Source of the DNA: Xanthobacteraceae bacterium
Lineage (GTDB): Bacteria; Pseudomonadota; Alphaproteobacteria; Rhizobiales; Xanthobacteraceae
Direction of reading: 5' to 3'
Assembly (NCBI GenBank): GCA_030038415.1
Contig: JASHOX010000017.1
Span: 1-35,915, forward strand
Length of the DNA: 35,915 bases
The notes under the pieces were generated by a model, which had not been told where the DNA came from, searched no databases, and worked only from the letters and a program-made list of their open reading frames with translations. This document shows, in pieces, positions 1 through 8,402 of the stretch (position 1 is the stretch's first letter; each line of letters begins with the position of its first letter). Made by a program: the position numbers and the translations under genes.

Positions 1-221
1 TGATATTCGTCGCCGCCACGCTGCTCGGTTTTGCCAGTCACGCGCCCGGCGGCCTCGGCGTGTTCGACGCCGCCATGCTGGTGGCGCTGTGGCAATTCGA
101 CAAAGAAGATCTGCTGGCGGGTTTGCTGCTGTTCCGGCTGTTGTATTACATCATTCCGTTCGTGCTCGCGCTCGGCCTCTTGGCGACCCGCGAAGCCGTG
201 CTCAGCCGCAGCAAAAGATAG
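1..221 (+). CDS. C-terminal end of a YbhN/UPF0104-type flippase-like membrane protein (partial)
   Basis: The reading frame is open from the window edge (first full codon at position 3) to a TAG at 219-221, giving the last 72 residues of a membrane protein. The visible part has a glycine-rich SHAPGGLGVFDAAML segment, then a hydrophobic stretch with LLLFRLLYYIIPF and a short basic tail SRSKR. Proline-glycine 'APGGLGVFE'-type loops followed by 'FRLLYYLIPF' are typical of the lysylphosphatidylglycerol-synthase transmembrane region family (YbhN/UPF0104, MprF flippase domain). These are integral inner-membrane proteins, some of them thought to flip lipids. The N-terminal part and any attached domain lie outside the window, so substrate and full domain make-up cannot be stated. 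Confidence 0.7.
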   Translation, partial: IFVAATLLGFASHAPGGLGVFDAAMLVALWQFDKEDLLAGLLLFRLLYYIIPFVLALGLLATREAVLSRSKR

Positions 222-546
222 AGGCCGGATTTTTCATCCGGTTCGGCCGAGACTTTAAGTTTGTTTGGCCATCGGATTATTTCAGTTTGATGACTGATAG
301 CGGTTCGGGTTGCGCAGTGCGCGGTCACTATATTGAGCGAAAATTACCACGCAAAAATAAGGGTATGCATGCAGGCCTCGTGCGGTGCGGGATAAAATCT
401 TCTCCACTGCACCCTTACCGCCAAAGGGACGGTTTGCAGGCAAGCCTTGCTCGATCGTGCCTCGCAGCGCATATCTCACAGATGAACCATAGGCCCGCGA
501 GCGATCTGACACCGTCAGCTGCTATCCCGTCGCCGCAGAGGTTGAT
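222..546. other. Intergenic region upstream of phoR
   Basis: This 325-base stretch holds no convincing gene. At its left end a small stem-loop (CCGGAT/ATCCGG, 225-241) follows the stop codon of the upstream gene. A TATATT hexamer at 329-334 and a TAAAAT at 393-398 are possible -10 elements, but neither has a recognisable -35. A short inverted repeat CTGAC-ACC-GTCAG lies at 506-518. I looked for a Pho box (CTGTCAT direct repeats) and found none, so phoR appears to be transcribed independently of the PhoB-driven pstS promoter. Confidence 0.5.
225..241 (+). terminator. Small stem-loop after the flippase-like gene, weak terminator candidate
   Basis: CCGGAT at 225-230 pairs with ATCCGG at 236-241 around a TTTTC loop, four bases after the TAG. 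No uridine run follows on the plus strand, so this would be a poor intrinsic terminator. It may only protect the 3' end of the message. Confidence 0.3.
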
Positions 547-1833
547 ATGAGCCTAGTTGAAGATCGAGCGCTGCTGACGGCAATGCGCGGCGGCCGCTTT
601 GTCGTCCTTGCAGCGGCCGTTGTGTTCGCTGCCTTGGCGATCGGCGGCGCTCTGCCTCTCGCTTATGCCTTTGGCGGCTTCGCCATCGTGGCTGCCGCCG
701 CAGTGCTCGCCGTGATCGCCGTGCGCGCCGCGAAGGAAGAGGATCGCCTCGCCCAGCCGGTGGCCATTTCGGAACGCGGCGACGGTTTTCTGCGCGCCGT
801 GGTCGCCGGGCTGCCGGACCCGGTGGTCGCACTCGACCGCGATGGTCGTGTGCTCGCGCTCAACGAACGCGCCCGCGCGCTGGCGCCAGCGCTGCGGCAA
901 GGCGAGCCGCTGGCTTTCGCATTACGTATGCCGGAATTGATCGAGGCGATCAGCCGCGCGGCTAACCAAGGCGAAGAGCAGCGCGTGGTCTATTCCGAGC
1001 GCGTGCCGCTTGACCGCTGGTTCGAGACCATTGTGATGCCGGTCAAGCGCGAGCCGACGGCGGCGAAGCCTGATTTCGTATTGATGACCTTCCACGACCT
1101 CACGCCGCTGCGCCGGGTCGAGGAAATGCGCGCCGACTTCGTCGCCAATGCCAGCCATGAATTGCGCACGCCGCTGGCCGCGCTATTGGGCTTCATCGAG
1201 ACGCTGCAAGGCTCGGCGCGCGACGACGCCAAGGCGCGCCAGCGTTTCCTTGCCATCATGCAGGAGCAGGGGCGGCGCATGGCACGCCTGATTGACGACC
1301 TGTTGTCATTGTCGCGCATCGAACTCAATGCCCATCGTCGCCCCGACACGCCGGTCGATCTCGTGCCGATCATCCGCCAGGTCGTCGACGGGCTCGAAAC
1401 GCTGGCGCGCGACCGCGGCGTAACCGTCAACATTGACGGGGCGAATGCGCTGTCGGTTCTGGGCGATCACGATGAACTGGTCCGCATCTTCGAGAATCTG
1501 ATCGAGAACGCACTCAAATACGGGGCCGCCGGCCGGCGGGTCGATATTAAGATAGGCTCTGGTGCATCGGCCGACGGCGTGCCGGAAGCGCAAGTGAGCG
1601 TGCGCGATTACGGCCCGGGCATCGCACCGGAGCATCTGCCGCGGCTGACCGAACGGTTTTATCGCGTCGACGTCACCGAAAGCCGCACTCAAGGTGGAAC
1701 TGGCCTCGGCTTGGCGCTGGTCAAACATATTCTCAACCGCCATCGCGGGCGGCTGACTATCGACAGCGCGCCAGGTGCCGGGGCTACGTTCACGGTACAC
1801 CTACCCACCGTTGCCACTGCCCAGTTGCGTTAA
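547..1833 (+). CDS. phoR: Phosphate regulon sensor histidine kinase PhoR
   Basis: Membrane-bound histidine kinase that senses phosphate status through the Pst transporter and PhoU and phosphorylates PhoB. The 428-residue protein has two hydrophobic segments at about 18-60 with almost no periplasmic loop, as in PhoR. A PAS-like domain follows (about 80-185, 'GLPDPVVALDRDGRVLALN'). The H-box is ASHELRTPL with phospho-acceptor His204. The ATPase domain has N-box NLIENALKYG (317-326), G1 DYGPGI (354-359) and G2 GTGLGL (384-389). The ATG at 547 has AGAGG upstream. It precedes pstSCAB-phoU-phoB on the same strand but is separated from pstS by 221 bases containing a Pho box. The assignment rests on domain order plus neighbours and is secure. 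Confidence 0.95.
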   Translation: MSLVEDRALLTAMRGGRFVVLAAAVVFAALAIGGALPLAYAFGGFAIVAAAAVLAVIAVRAAKEEDRLAQPVAISERGDGFLRAVVAGLPDPVVALDRDGRVLALNERARALAPALRQGEPLAFALRMPELIEAISRAANQGEEQRVVYSERVPLDRWFETIVMPVKREPTAAKPDFVLMTFHDLTPLRRVEEMRADFVANASHELRTPLAALLGFIETLQGSARDDAKARQRFLAIMQEQGRRMARLIDDLLSLSRIELNAHRRPDTPVDLVPIIRQVVDGLETLARDRGVTVNIDGANALSVLGDHDELVRIFENLIENALKYGAAGRRVDIKIGSGASADGVPEAQVSVRDYGPGIAPEHLPRLTERFYRVDVTESRTQGGTGLGLALVKHILNRHRGRLTIDSAPGAGATFTVHLPTVATAQLR

Positions 1834-1857
1834 AACTCACGCTTTCAGATACTTAGC

Positions 1858-1875
1858 CTGTCATCTGACTGTCAT
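1858..1875 (+). promoter_or_regulatory. Pho box (PhoB operator) of the pstS promoter
   Basis: Two perfect CTGTCAT direct repeats (1858-1864 and 1869-1875) are separated by CTGA, giving the 11-base period expected for a PhoB dimer bound head to tail. PhoB replaces a -35 element at such promoters. CATAGA at 1884-1889 is at about the right distance for the -10. The box lies about 180 bases before the pstS start codon, so the message would carry a long leader. Confidence 0.92.
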
Positions 1876-2002
1876 ATAGGGCTCATAGAAGGTTTATGTG
1901 CCGAGCCTAACGGTGCCGCCGCTGCGGGTACGCCTGCGACGGGCATCCCCGATGCAGCGTTCTAACAGACAGCGAACCGTGCGCCCAACAGGGACGTTAA
2001 GC

Positions 2003-2039
2003 CGATGCAGGTTCCGGCCTGCATTGTGTGGAATTCCAC
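2003..2039 (+). other. Two consecutive stem-loops in the pstS 5' leader
   Basis: CGATGCAGG (2003-2011) pairs with CCTGCATTG (2018-2026), with one G-U pair, around a six-base loop. Immediately after it comes the perfect 12-base palindrome GTGGAATTCCAC (2028-2039). The ribosome binding site AGGAGAG starts at 2044. The structures sit directly upstream of the start site of a very highly expressed gene, which would fit message stabilisation or translational control; the role is inferred. Confidence 0.5.
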
Positions 2040-2054
2040 TCATAGGAGAGCAAC

Positions 2055-3101
2055 GTGAAACATCTCAGATCGATTGCCGTAGCCGGCTTTCTCGCCGCGA
2101 CGGTTCTGCCTGCCGCCGCCATGGACATTTCCGGCGCGGGGGCCACGTTCCCGTATCCGATCTACGCCAAGTGGGCGGATGCCTATAAAAAGGAGACCGG
2201 CGTCGGTCTCAATTATCAATCCATCGGCTCGGGCGGCGGCATCAAGCAGATCGAGGCAAGAACCGTCACGTTCGGCGCCAGCGACGCGCCGCTCAAGGGC
2301 GATGAGCTCGACAAGAATGGCCTCGCACAGTTCCCGATGGTCATGGGCGCCATCGTGCCTGTCGTGAACCTTGAAGGGATCAAGGCCGGCGAGCTCGTTC
2401 TCGATGGGCCCACGCTTGCTAAGATTTACCTTGGCGATATCAAGACCTGGGACGATCCGGCGATCAAGAAACTCAATCCCAATGCGAAGCTTCCCTCGCA
2501 GGCGATCGCCGTCGTGCATCGGTCCGACGGTTCCGGCACCACCTTCAATTTTGCATATTACTTGGCGCAAGTAAGCCCCGAGTGGAAAGACAAAGTCGGC
2601 TACAATACTTCGGTCGAATGGCCGGTGGGCATCGGCGCCAAGGGCAACGAGGGCGTGTCAAATAACGAAGCCCAGACCAAGGGCTCGATCGGGTATGTCG
2701 AATATGCCTACGCCCTCCAGAACAAACTGACCTACACGAAAATGATCAACAAGGACGGCAAGACCGTTTCGCCCACCAGCGAAGCGATCCAGGCCGCCGC
2801 TGCGAATGCCGACTGGGGGTCAGTTCCGGGCTATGGCGTGATTCTCGCCGACCAGCCGGGCGCCGGCTCCTGGCCGATGACCGCGGCGACCTTCATTCTC
2901 ATTCCCAAGCAGCCGCAGGATGCGGCCGCCACCACCGAAGCGCTCAAGTTCTTTGCCTGGGCCTACGCCAAGGGCGGCAAGATGGCAGAAGACCTTGTCT
3001 ATGTTCCGATGCCGAAAAGCGTCGCTGCGCAGGTCGAGGCAATGTGGGCCAAAGAGATCAAGGACAGCAGCGGCAAACCGCTGCACGTCACATCCAATTG
3101 A
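2055..3101 (+). CDS. pstS: Periplasmic phosphate-binding protein PstS
   Basis: Substrate-binding subunit of the high-affinity phosphate ABC transporter. The start is GTG at 2055, supported by AGGAGAG at 2044-2050. Residues 1-22 form a Sec signal peptide (basic MKHLR, hydrophobic core, cleavage near PAAA). The mature protein opens with [14 protein letters not shown], the family signature, whose Ser/Thr residues contact phosphate. The ligand motifs [16 protein letters not shown] and [11 protein letters not shown] follow. The length of 348 residues is normal for the family. It is driven by the Pho box at 1858-1875 and is the first gene of pstSCAB-phoU-phoB. A stem-loop after the stop codon (3117-3149) could allow pstS to be expressed above the downstream genes. 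Confidence 0.97.
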   Translation: MKHLRSIAVAGFLAATVLPAAAMDISGAGATFPYPIYAKWADAYKKETGVGLNYQSIGSGGGIKQIEARTVTFGASDAPLKGDELDKNGLAQFPMVMGAIVPVVNLEGIKAGELVLDGPTLAKIYLGDIKTWDDPAIKKLNPNAKLPSQAIAVVHRSDGSGTTFNFAYYLAQVSPEWKDKVGYNTSVEWPVGIGAKGNEGVSNNEAQTKGSIGYVEYAYALQNKLTYTKMINKDGKTVSPTSEAIQAAAANADWGSVPGYGVILADQPGAGSWPMTAATFILIPKQPQDAAATTEALKFFAWAYAKGGKMAEDLVYVPMPKSVAAQVEAMWAKEIKDSSGKPLHVTSN

Positions 3102-3116
3102 TCGGCTAAGCCACTA

Positions 3117-3149
3117 CGGCAAGGCGGCCTCTTGCAGGTTGCCTTGCCG
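3117..3149 (+). other. Stem-loop between pstS and pstC
   Basis: CGGCAAGGC (3117-3125) and GCCTTGCCG (3141-3149) form a perfect 9-bp stem with a 15-base loop, starting 15 bases after the pstS stop. Only a weak TCATTTA follows, so it is not a strong intrinsic terminator. The location is classical for a partial terminator or 3'-end stabiliser that lets a binding-protein gene outrun the permease genes. That function is inferred from position. Confidence 0.55.
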
Positions 3150-3241
3150 CTCATTTACCGGCCCGCCGTAAAGGCATCTTGTGTGGCGGCGGATGGTTCG
3201 TTTGAGTAGGCGCTCCCGAACTGGATTGGAGGAGCGCCGTG

Positions 3242-4258
3242 ATGGATCCCGCGGGGAGGCGATCCGTGGTCGATGTTGCATTACACGATCAGGCGGTGGT
3301 GATGGCCGAGGCCGCCACGCGCGCCAAGGTGCTTGGGCGTCTGCGTCTCGGTGACGCTGTGTTCCGCCACACGACGCGCGCTGCCGCGATTGGCGTGCTG
3401 GCGCTGCTCAGCGCCGTTATCGTCTCGCTGATCGCCGGCTCGGTGCCGGCAGTTAGGACTTTTGGCTTCGGCTTCCTGCTCAGCGAGAGCTGGAATCCGG
3501 TGACGGACAAATTCGGCGCGCTGCCGGCAATCTACGGCACGATCGTCACTTCGTTTATCGCCATGCTAATCGCGATTCCGGTCGGCTTGATGATCGCGTT
3601 CTTCCTCACTGAGCTGTGCCCGCAATGGGTGCGCCGCCCGATCGGCATCGCGATTGAACTGCTCGCCGGCATCCCCAGCATCATTTACGGCATCTGGGGC
3701 CTCTTCGTGTTCGCCCCGTTCCTCCAGGAGACGCTGCAACCCTTCCTGATCAATACCCTGGGCAACTTGCCGTGGATCGGATCACTGTTCGCCGGACCGC
3801 CTTATGGCATCGGCATGCTGACCTCAGGACTGATCCTGGCCATCATGGTATTGCCGTTCATAACCTCGATTTCGCGCGACGTGTTCGAAGCGGTCCCATC
3901 GGTGCTAAAGGAGGCGGCCTACGGTCTGGGCTGCACGACCTGGGAAGTCGTGCGCAACGTGGTATTGCCATATACGCGGGTAGGCGTGATCGGCGGGGTG
4001 ATGCTTGCGCTCGGCCGCGCGCTCGGCGAAACCATGGCGGTCACCTTCGTCATCGGCAACGCGCATCGGATTTCGGCGTCTATCCTCGCACCCGGCACCA
4101 CCATTTCGGCCACCATCGCCAATGAATTCACCGAAGCCGTTGGCGACCTCTACACATCCGCCCTGATCGAGCTTGGTTTGATTCTGTTCGTCATCACCTT
4201 CATCGTGCTTGCCATAGCCCGCTATCTGCTGCTGCGGATCGAGCGCCGGATCGGATAA
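3242..4258 (+). CDS. pstC: Phosphate ABC transporter permease PstC
   Basis: One of the two membrane subunits of the PstSCAB phosphate importer. I chose the ATG at 3242, seven bases after GGAGGAG (3228-3234); a GTG directly before it at 3239 is possible. The 338-residue product has a cytoplasmic N-terminal segment of about 45 residues, then about six hydrophobic spans. The cytoplasmic EAA loop that docks on the ATPase is seen in [15 protein letters not shown], and the PstC hallmark [18 protein letters not shown] lies near the C-terminal third. It is followed four bases later by pstA, so the two are translated together. Confidence 0.95.
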   Translation: MDPAGRRSVVDVALHDQAVVMAEAATRAKVLGRLRLGDAVFRHTTRAAAIGVLALLSAVIVSLIAGSVPAVRTFGFGFLLSESWNPVTDKFGALPAIYGTIVTSFIAMLIAIPVGLMIAFFLTELCPQWVRRPIGIAIELLAGIPSIIYGIWGLFVFAPFLQETLQPFLINTLGNLPWIGSLFAGPPYGIGMLTSGLILAIMVLPFITSISRDVFEAVPSVLKEAAYGLGCTTWEVVRNVVLPYTRVGVIGGVMLALGRALGETMAVTFVIGNAHRISASILAPGTTISATIANEFTEAVGDLYTSALIELGLILFVITFIVLAIARYLLLRIERRIG

Positions 4259-4262
4259 CACT

Positions 4263-5120
4263 ATGCCGGACCAAGTTTTTGCGACCCGCTATTCCGCCCG
4301 TCGGCACCGCAACATTGCCGCTTCAGCGCTGGCGCTGGCCGCGACTGCGTTCGGGCTCGGCTGGCTGGTTCTGATTCTGGGAGCGTTGCTGTGGCAGGGG
4401 TTCAGCGGCTTGTCGGTGGCCGTGTTCACGAAAATGACGCCGCCGCCCGGTTCCGCGGGCGGCCTGCTCAATCCCATCGTCGGTAGCCTGGTCCTGACAG
4501 TTATCGCCGTTGTGATCGGTACGCCGATCGGCATCCTCGCGGGCACTTATATGGCCGAGTATGGCCGCTATGACCGCCTGACTAGTGTCGTTCGATTCAT
4601 CAACGATATTCTGCTCAGCGCCCCGTCTATCGTCGTCGGCTTGTTTATCTATGAAATCATGGTCGCGCCCATGGGACATTTCTCCGGATGGGCCGGCGGG
4701 GTGGCCCTCTCGGTTCTCGTCATACCTGTGGTGGTGCGAACCACCGAAGATATGCTGGCGCTGGTGCCCAACGCGCTCCGTGAGGCCGCGACATCGATTG
4801 GCCTGCCGCGTTCGCTGTCGATAACCCGCATCTGCTATCGGGCGGCGCGCGCCGGCATGGTGACCGGCGTGCTGTTGGCCGTCGCGCGCATCAGCGGCGA
4901 AACCGCGCCGCTATTGTTTACTTCGCTCAACAATCAGTTCTGGAGCACCGACCTGAACCAGCCAATTTCCAGCCTGCCGGTTGTGATCTTCCAGTTCGCG
5001 CTCAGTCCTTACCACGACTGGCAAGCGCTGGCGTGGACCGGCGCTCTCATCATCACGCTTGCTGTGCTCGCTTTGAGCATCGGCGCACGAGCCCTCGTTT
5101 CAACGGGAAAACAGTCATGA
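4263..5120 (+). CDS. pstA: Phosphate ABC transporter permease PstA
   Basis: Second permease subunit of the phosphate importer. The 285-residue protein has about six membrane spans. Its EAA-type loop reads [16 protein letters not shown], followed by the PstA-typical [20 protein letters not shown]. This last stretch separates it from the PstC paralogue next door. It starts four bases after the pstC stop with only a weak ribosome binding site, consistent with translational coupling. Its TGA overlaps the ATG of pstB as ATGA. Confidence 0.95.
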   Translation: MPDQVFATRYSARRHRNIAASALALAATAFGLGWLVLILGALLWQGFSGLSVAVFTKMTPPPGSAGGLLNPIVGSLVLTVIAVVIGTPIGILAGTYMAEYGRYDRLTSVVRFINDILLSAPSIVVGLFIYEIMVAPMGHFSGWAGGVALSVLVIPVVVRTTEDMLALVPNALREAATSIGLPRSLSITRICYRAARAGMVTGVLLAVARISGETAPLLFTSLNNQFWSTDLNQPISSLPVVIFQFALSPYHDWQALAWTGALIITLAVLALSIGARALVSTGKQS

Positions 5121-5938
5121 GCATGGGCGTAGCCTCCGTCTCCGTTCCCCCTGTCAGCCATGCACCGGTCGACCGGTCGAATATGGCCGAGAAAATCGCC
5201 ATCCGCGACCTCGATTTCTTTTACGGCGATGCACGCGCGCTGAAATCGATCAGCCTTTCACTGTACCAGAACAAAGTGACGGCCTTCATCGGCCCGTCGG
5301 GCTGCGGCAAATCGACTTTGCTGCGCGTCTTAAACCGGATGTACGACCTCTATCCGCATCAGCGCGCGACCGGCGAAGTCATGTTCGATGGCCAAAATAT
5401 CCTGTCGCCGAGGCAGGATCTCAATCTCTTGCGCGCGCGCATCGGCATGGTGTTCCAGAAGCCGACGCCGTTCCCGATGTCGATCTATGAGAACATCGCC
5501 TTCGGCATCAGGCTGTACGAGCGGCTGCCCAAATCGGAGCTCGATGGCCGCGTGGAGACGTCACTGCGGCGCGCGGCGCTGTGGGAAGAGGTCAAGGACA
5601 AGCTCGCTTCCAACGGCCAGAGCCTGTCGGGCGGCCAGCAGCAGCGCCTGTGCATCGCCCGTACCGTCGCGGTGCGCCCCGAAGTGATCCTGTTCGATGA
5701 GCCGTGCTCGGCGCTCGACCCGATTTCGACCGCCAAGATCGAGGAGCTGATCGACGAGCTGACGGACGACTATACGATCGCCATCGTTACCCACAATATG
5801 CAGCAGGCCGCGCGGGTCTCGGAGTTCACCGCCTTCATGTATCTCGGCGAGCTGATCGAGTTCGATTCGACCAGCAAAATGTTCACGGCACCGCACGATC
5901 AACGCACCCAAGACTATATCACCGGCCGGTTCGGTTGA
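5117..5938 (+). CDS. pstB: Phosphate ABC transporter ATP-binding protein PstB
   Basis: ATPase that powers phosphate import. I start it at the ATG overlapping the pstA stop (ATGA, 5117-5120), with GGGAAA just upstream. The frame is open further upstream, but that part would lie inside pstA and looks unrelated. The product is 273 residues. Walker A is GPSGCGKST (59-67), the Q-loop is at Q114, the ABC signature is LSGGQQQRL (170-178), Walker B is VILFDEP (190-196) and the switch histidine is H226. The stretch [10 protein letters not shown] after Walker A is characteristic of PstB. About 25 residues of non-conserved N-terminal extension precede the ABC domain. Confidence 0.96.
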   Translation: MSMGVASVSVPPVSHAPVDRSNMAEKIAIRDLDFFYGDARALKSISLSLYQNKVTAFIGPSGCGKSTLLRVLNRMYDLYPHQRATGEVMFDGQNILSPRQDLNLLRARIGMVFQKPTPFPMSIYENIAFGIRLYERLPKSELDGRVETSLRRAALWEEVKDKLASNGQSLSGGQQQRLCIARTVAVRPEVILFDEPCSALDPISTAKIEELIDELTDDYTIAIVTHNMQQAARVSEFTAFMYLGELIEFDSTSKMFTAPHDQRTQDYITGRFG

Positions 5939-5966
5939 TCGGCAGTAAGGTCCCAGGTAACAGCCA

Positions 5967-6701
5967 ATGACCGATATCACCACGACCCGAATCGACCATA
6001 CCACCAAGGCGTTCGACACCGACCTGCAGGAGATCACCCGCAAGGTCGCCGAGATGGGCGGGCTTGCCGAGCGGCAGATCGCCGATTCCGTGCAGGCGCT
6101 GGTCGACCGCGACATCGAGCTCGGTGAGCGCGTCATCGCCATGGATCCCACGATCGACGCGCTGCAGCGCGAGATCGAAGAAAAGGCCATCCTCACCATC
6201 GCGCGGCGGCAACCGATGGCGGTCGACCTGCGGGAATGCGTCGGCGCCTTGCGCGTATGCAACGATCTCGAGCGGATCGGTGACCATGCCAAGCACATCG
6301 GTAAGCGCGTCGTCGCGCTCGACGGCGACTTCTATCCGCAAAAGCTGATCCGCGGCGTCGAGCACATGTCGGCGCTGGTCTTGGCGCAGCTCAAGCAGGT
6401 ACTCGATTCCTATGCCAGCCGCGACTTGGCGGCAGCGCTCGCGGTCTGGAAAGGCGACGAAGAAGTCGACGCAATGTGCACGTCGCTGTTCCGCGAGCTC
6501 CTCACTTATATGATGGAGGACCCGCGCAACATCACCTTCTGCATGCATCTGATGTTCTGCGCCAAGGACATTGAACGCATCGGCGACCACGCTACCAACA
6601 TCGCCGAAACCGTCTATTACATGATCGAAGGCCAGCCGATTACCGACCAGCGTCCGAAGGGTGACACCACGAGTTTTCCCGCAGGTTTACTGCAGAAATA
6701 G
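5967..6701 (+). CDS. phoU: Phosphate signalling protein PhoU
   Basis: Cytoplasmic regulator that links PstSCAB transport activity to PhoR and keeps the Pho response off when phosphate is plentiful. The 244-residue helical protein shows the two-fold PhoU repeat. Each half carries an 'ERIGDHAKHIGKR' or 'ERIGDHATNIAET' segment; these E/D-rich helices bind metal in structures of family members. The gene sits 28 bases after pstB and 9 bases before phoB, the usual order in Hyphomicrobiales. No separate promoter is visible. Confidence 0.96.
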   Translation: MTDITTTRIDHTTKAFDTDLQEITRKVAEMGGLAERQIADSVQALVDRDIELGERVIAMDPTIDALQREIEEKAILTIARRQPMAVDLRECVGALRVCNDLERIGDHAKHIGKRVVALDGDFYPQKLIRGVEHMSALVLAQLKQVLDSYASRDLAAALAVWKGDEEVDAMCTSLFRELLTYMMEDPRNITFCMHLMFCAKDIERIGDHATNIAETVYYMIEGQPITDQRPKGDTTSFPAGLLQK

Positions 6702-6710
6702 GAGCCCTGG

Positions 6711-7466
6711 ATGGGAGCCAACATTCTGATCGTGGAAGACGAGGAGCCGCTCACCACGCTGTTGCGCTATAACCTCGAAGCGGAGGGCTATGAGGTAGAT
6801 GCCGTCGCCCGAGGCGACGATGCCGATACCCGGCTCAAGGAAACCGCCCCCGACCTCGTTGTGCTCGACTGGATGCTGCCTGGCCTGTCGGGCATCGAAT
6901 TATGCCGCCGCTTGCGGGCGCGGCCGCAGACGCAATCGCTGCCGATCATCATGCTGACGGCGCGTGGTGAGGAAAGCGAGCGCGTGCGCGGGCTCGCCAC
7001 CGGTGCCGACGATTACATCGTCAAGCCGTTCTCGGTCCCGGAATTGCTGGCGCGGGTGCGTGCGCTGTTACGCCGCGCCAGTCCCGAGCGGGTCGCCATG
7101 GTGCTTTCGATCGGCGACCTCGAGCTCGACCGCGAGAAGAAGCGGGTGTCGCGCTCGAATCGTCCGGTCGACCTCGGACCGACCGAATTCCGCCTGCTCG
7201 AGTTCCTGATGGAGCGTCCGGGCCGGGTATTCTCGCGCGAACAATTGCTCGACGGCGTTTGGGGCAGCGACGTCTATATCGACGAGCGCACCGTCGACGT
7301 CCATGTCGGGCGCCTGCGCAAGGCGCTCAACCGCGGCCACGCCACCGATCCGATCCGCACCGTGCGCGGCGCCGGTTACTCGCTCGACGATCGGTTCGGC
7401 AAGGACGAACGCGTCGTCAAGGATGATCGTCTCGTCAAAGACGATCGCCTCGGTAAGGTGGGTTGA
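6711..7466 (+). CDS. phoB: Phosphate response regulator PhoB with an unusual charged repeat tail
   Basis: OmpR/PhoB-type transcription factor that binds Pho boxes when phosphorylated by PhoR. The receiver domain (about 4-118) has the acidic pair at 10-11, phospho-acceptor D53 (VVLDWMLPG) and K105 in DDYIVKPF. The winged-helix domain (about 130-226) carries GPTEFRLLEFLM and the recognition helix DERTVDVHVGRLRKAL. AGGAG lies before the ATG. The family normally ends near the RGAGYSLD found here at 220-227. This protein continues with about 25 residues of hexapeptide repeats, KDERVV, KDDRLV and KDDRLG, encoded by an 18-bp tandem repeat. The tail is not part of the known DNA-binding or receiver fold. 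Confidence 0.95.
   Translation: MGANILIVEDEEPLTTLLRYNLEAEGYEVDAVARGDDADTRLKETAPDLVVLDWMLPGLSGIELCRRLRARPQTQSLPIIMLTARGEESERVRGLATGADDYIVKPFSVPELLARVRALLRRASPERVAMVLSIGDLELDREKKRVSRSNRPVDLGPTEFRLLEFLMERPGRVFSREQLLDGVWGSDVYIDERTVDVHVGRLRKALNRGHATDPIRTVRGAGYSLDDRFGKDERVVKDDRLVKDDRLGKVG
7398..7451 (+). repeat. 18-bp tandem repeat, three copies, at the 3' end of phoB
   Basis: The units are 7398-7415, 7416-7433 and 7434-7451. They encode G-KDERV, V-KDDRL and V-KDDRL, and are preceded by a degenerate LDDRF. Copies two and three differ mostly at third codon positions, so the repeat is old enough to have drifted while the protein sequence stayed conserved. Confidence 0.85.
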
Positions 7467-7531
7467 TTAACGATCGCTCGCCCCCGCACAAGCACGGATC
7501 CGGCAACAACCAGTGACAATGTGGCACCTGG

Positions 7532-7551
7532 ATTCCCGCCGACGCGGGAAT
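7532..7551. repeat. REP-like palindrome, copy 1
   Basis: ATTCCCGC (7532-7539) and GCGGGAAT (7544-7551) form a perfect 8-bp stem with a CGAC loop, between convergent phoB and gcrA. The same arms recur at 28921-28940 with a different loop. Short extragenic palindromes of this type are frequent in Bradyrhizobium-like genomes. Here it could also end transcription from both sides. Confidence 0.7.
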
Positions 7552-7565
7552 GAACGGAGTCAGTC

Positions 7566-8063
7566 TCAGCGCTGCGGGCGTTTATCCCGGCGGCGATCGG
7601 ATGCCGGCTGATAGGCCACCCGCGAGTGATAGGCGCAATAGGGCAGACCGGCGAGGGTGTTGCCGCCGCAGAAGAAGAATTCCGTGCTGCCGGGATCGCC
7701 GACCGGCCAGCGGCAGGTTTGTTCGTTCAGTTCGAGGAGCGTGCGGCGCTGGCCGATCGGGATGATGTTGTCGATCAGCTCCGGCTCGGCTTCCGCCTCC
7801 ATCTCGTAGGCGTGCGCCAGCGCGGTATTGCCGCGGATCGCGGCGCGTCCGATGCGCAACATATGCGACGGCGCGCGCGCCTTGCGCGGACGCGGCGAGG
7901 CGCTCGACGTGCTCTTGGCGCGGCCGGACAGACCGAGGCGATGCACCTTGCCGATCACGGCATTGCGCGTAATGCCGCCGAGCTCGGCCGCGATCTGGCT
8001 CGCGGAAAGGCCGTCCGACCACAGTTTCTTGAGCAGCTCGACCCGCTCGTCAGTCCACGACAT
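7566..8063 (-). CDS. gcrA: Cell-cycle regulator GcrA
   Basis: GcrA is an alphaproteobacterial transcription factor that binds sigma-70 RNA polymerase and stimulates promoters carrying CcrM-methylated GANTC sites. The 165-residue protein opens with MSWTDERVELLKKLW and a helix-turn-helix (SASQIAAELGGITRNAVIGKVHRLGL, given here as a region at about 20-45), the family hallmark. The basic middle (RPRKARAPS) and a cysteine-containing C-terminal domain with CRWPVGDP and YCAYHSRVAY also match the family. I chose the ATG at 8063, which has AGGGAGG upstream; the frame is open further upstream but without family similarity. It is convergent with phoB. Confidence 0.95.
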   Translation of the reverse strand: MSWTDERVELLKKLWSDGLSASQIAAELGGITRNAVIGKVHRLGLSGRAKSTSSASPRPRKARAPSHMLRIGRAAIRGNTALAHAYEMEAEAEPELIDNIIPIGQRRTLLELNEQTCRWPVGDPGSTEFFFCGGNTLAGLPYCAYHSRVAYQPASDRRRDKRPQR

Positions 8064-8343
8064 GCCTAAACCTCCCTGCATGTGCGGAAAACTCCTTTTC
8101 CAGATCGCCGTTTGTGAGAATCCCCCACCGAGCCAGGAAGCGTGTCTCGCCGCCCAGCACGTACTCAAAACGCCAACGCTTCAGGTGACTGTCCGCCGCA
8201 CGATATGTCGTACTTGACAATCAAAAGGCTACAATATGGCTGGAGTCTGACGCAAGAGTTCGTCCAAAATGAGTCCACACATTCCTGCTTTGATGTGGAT
8301 GAAGTGGGTACAAACGGAGTTCGCGACGCCTAATTATCCTGTG

Positions 8344-8371
8344 TTGACAGTGCTGCGCGCCGAAATAGAAT
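8344..8371 (+). promoter_or_regulatory. Sigma-70 promoter of argD
   Basis: TTGACA (8344-8349) and TAGAAT (8366-8371) are separated by 16 bases. Transcription would begin near 8378. The -10 covers the first in-frame ATG of the frame (8370), so that ATG cannot be the start of argD and a downstream start is required. Confidence 0.75.
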
Positions 8372-8379
8372 GCTGTTCG

Positions 8380-8402
8380 GTGCCGCCCGGAAGAGGCGGC
8401 AC
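8380..8402 (+). other. Hairpin at the very 5' end of the argD leader
   Basis: GTGCCGCC (8380-8387) pairs perfectly with GGCGGCAC (8395-8402) around a 7-base loop and is followed by ATTTCGTTT. It would be the first structure in the transcript. It could stabilise the 5' end or act as an early attenuator; neither is shown by sequence alone. Confidence 0.6.

Noticed and set aside
222..546. Pho box upstream of phoR
   Set aside because: No pair of CTGTCAT-like repeats at an 11-base period; only an unrelated CTGAC inverted repeat.
5033..5116. N-terminal extension of PstB
   Set aside because: It lies fully within pstA in another frame; the ATGA overlap at 5117 with a ribosome binding site is the normal start.
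8214..8235. TTGACA followed by TACAAT as a promoter
   Set aside because: The spacing is only 10 bases, far below the 16-18 needed.
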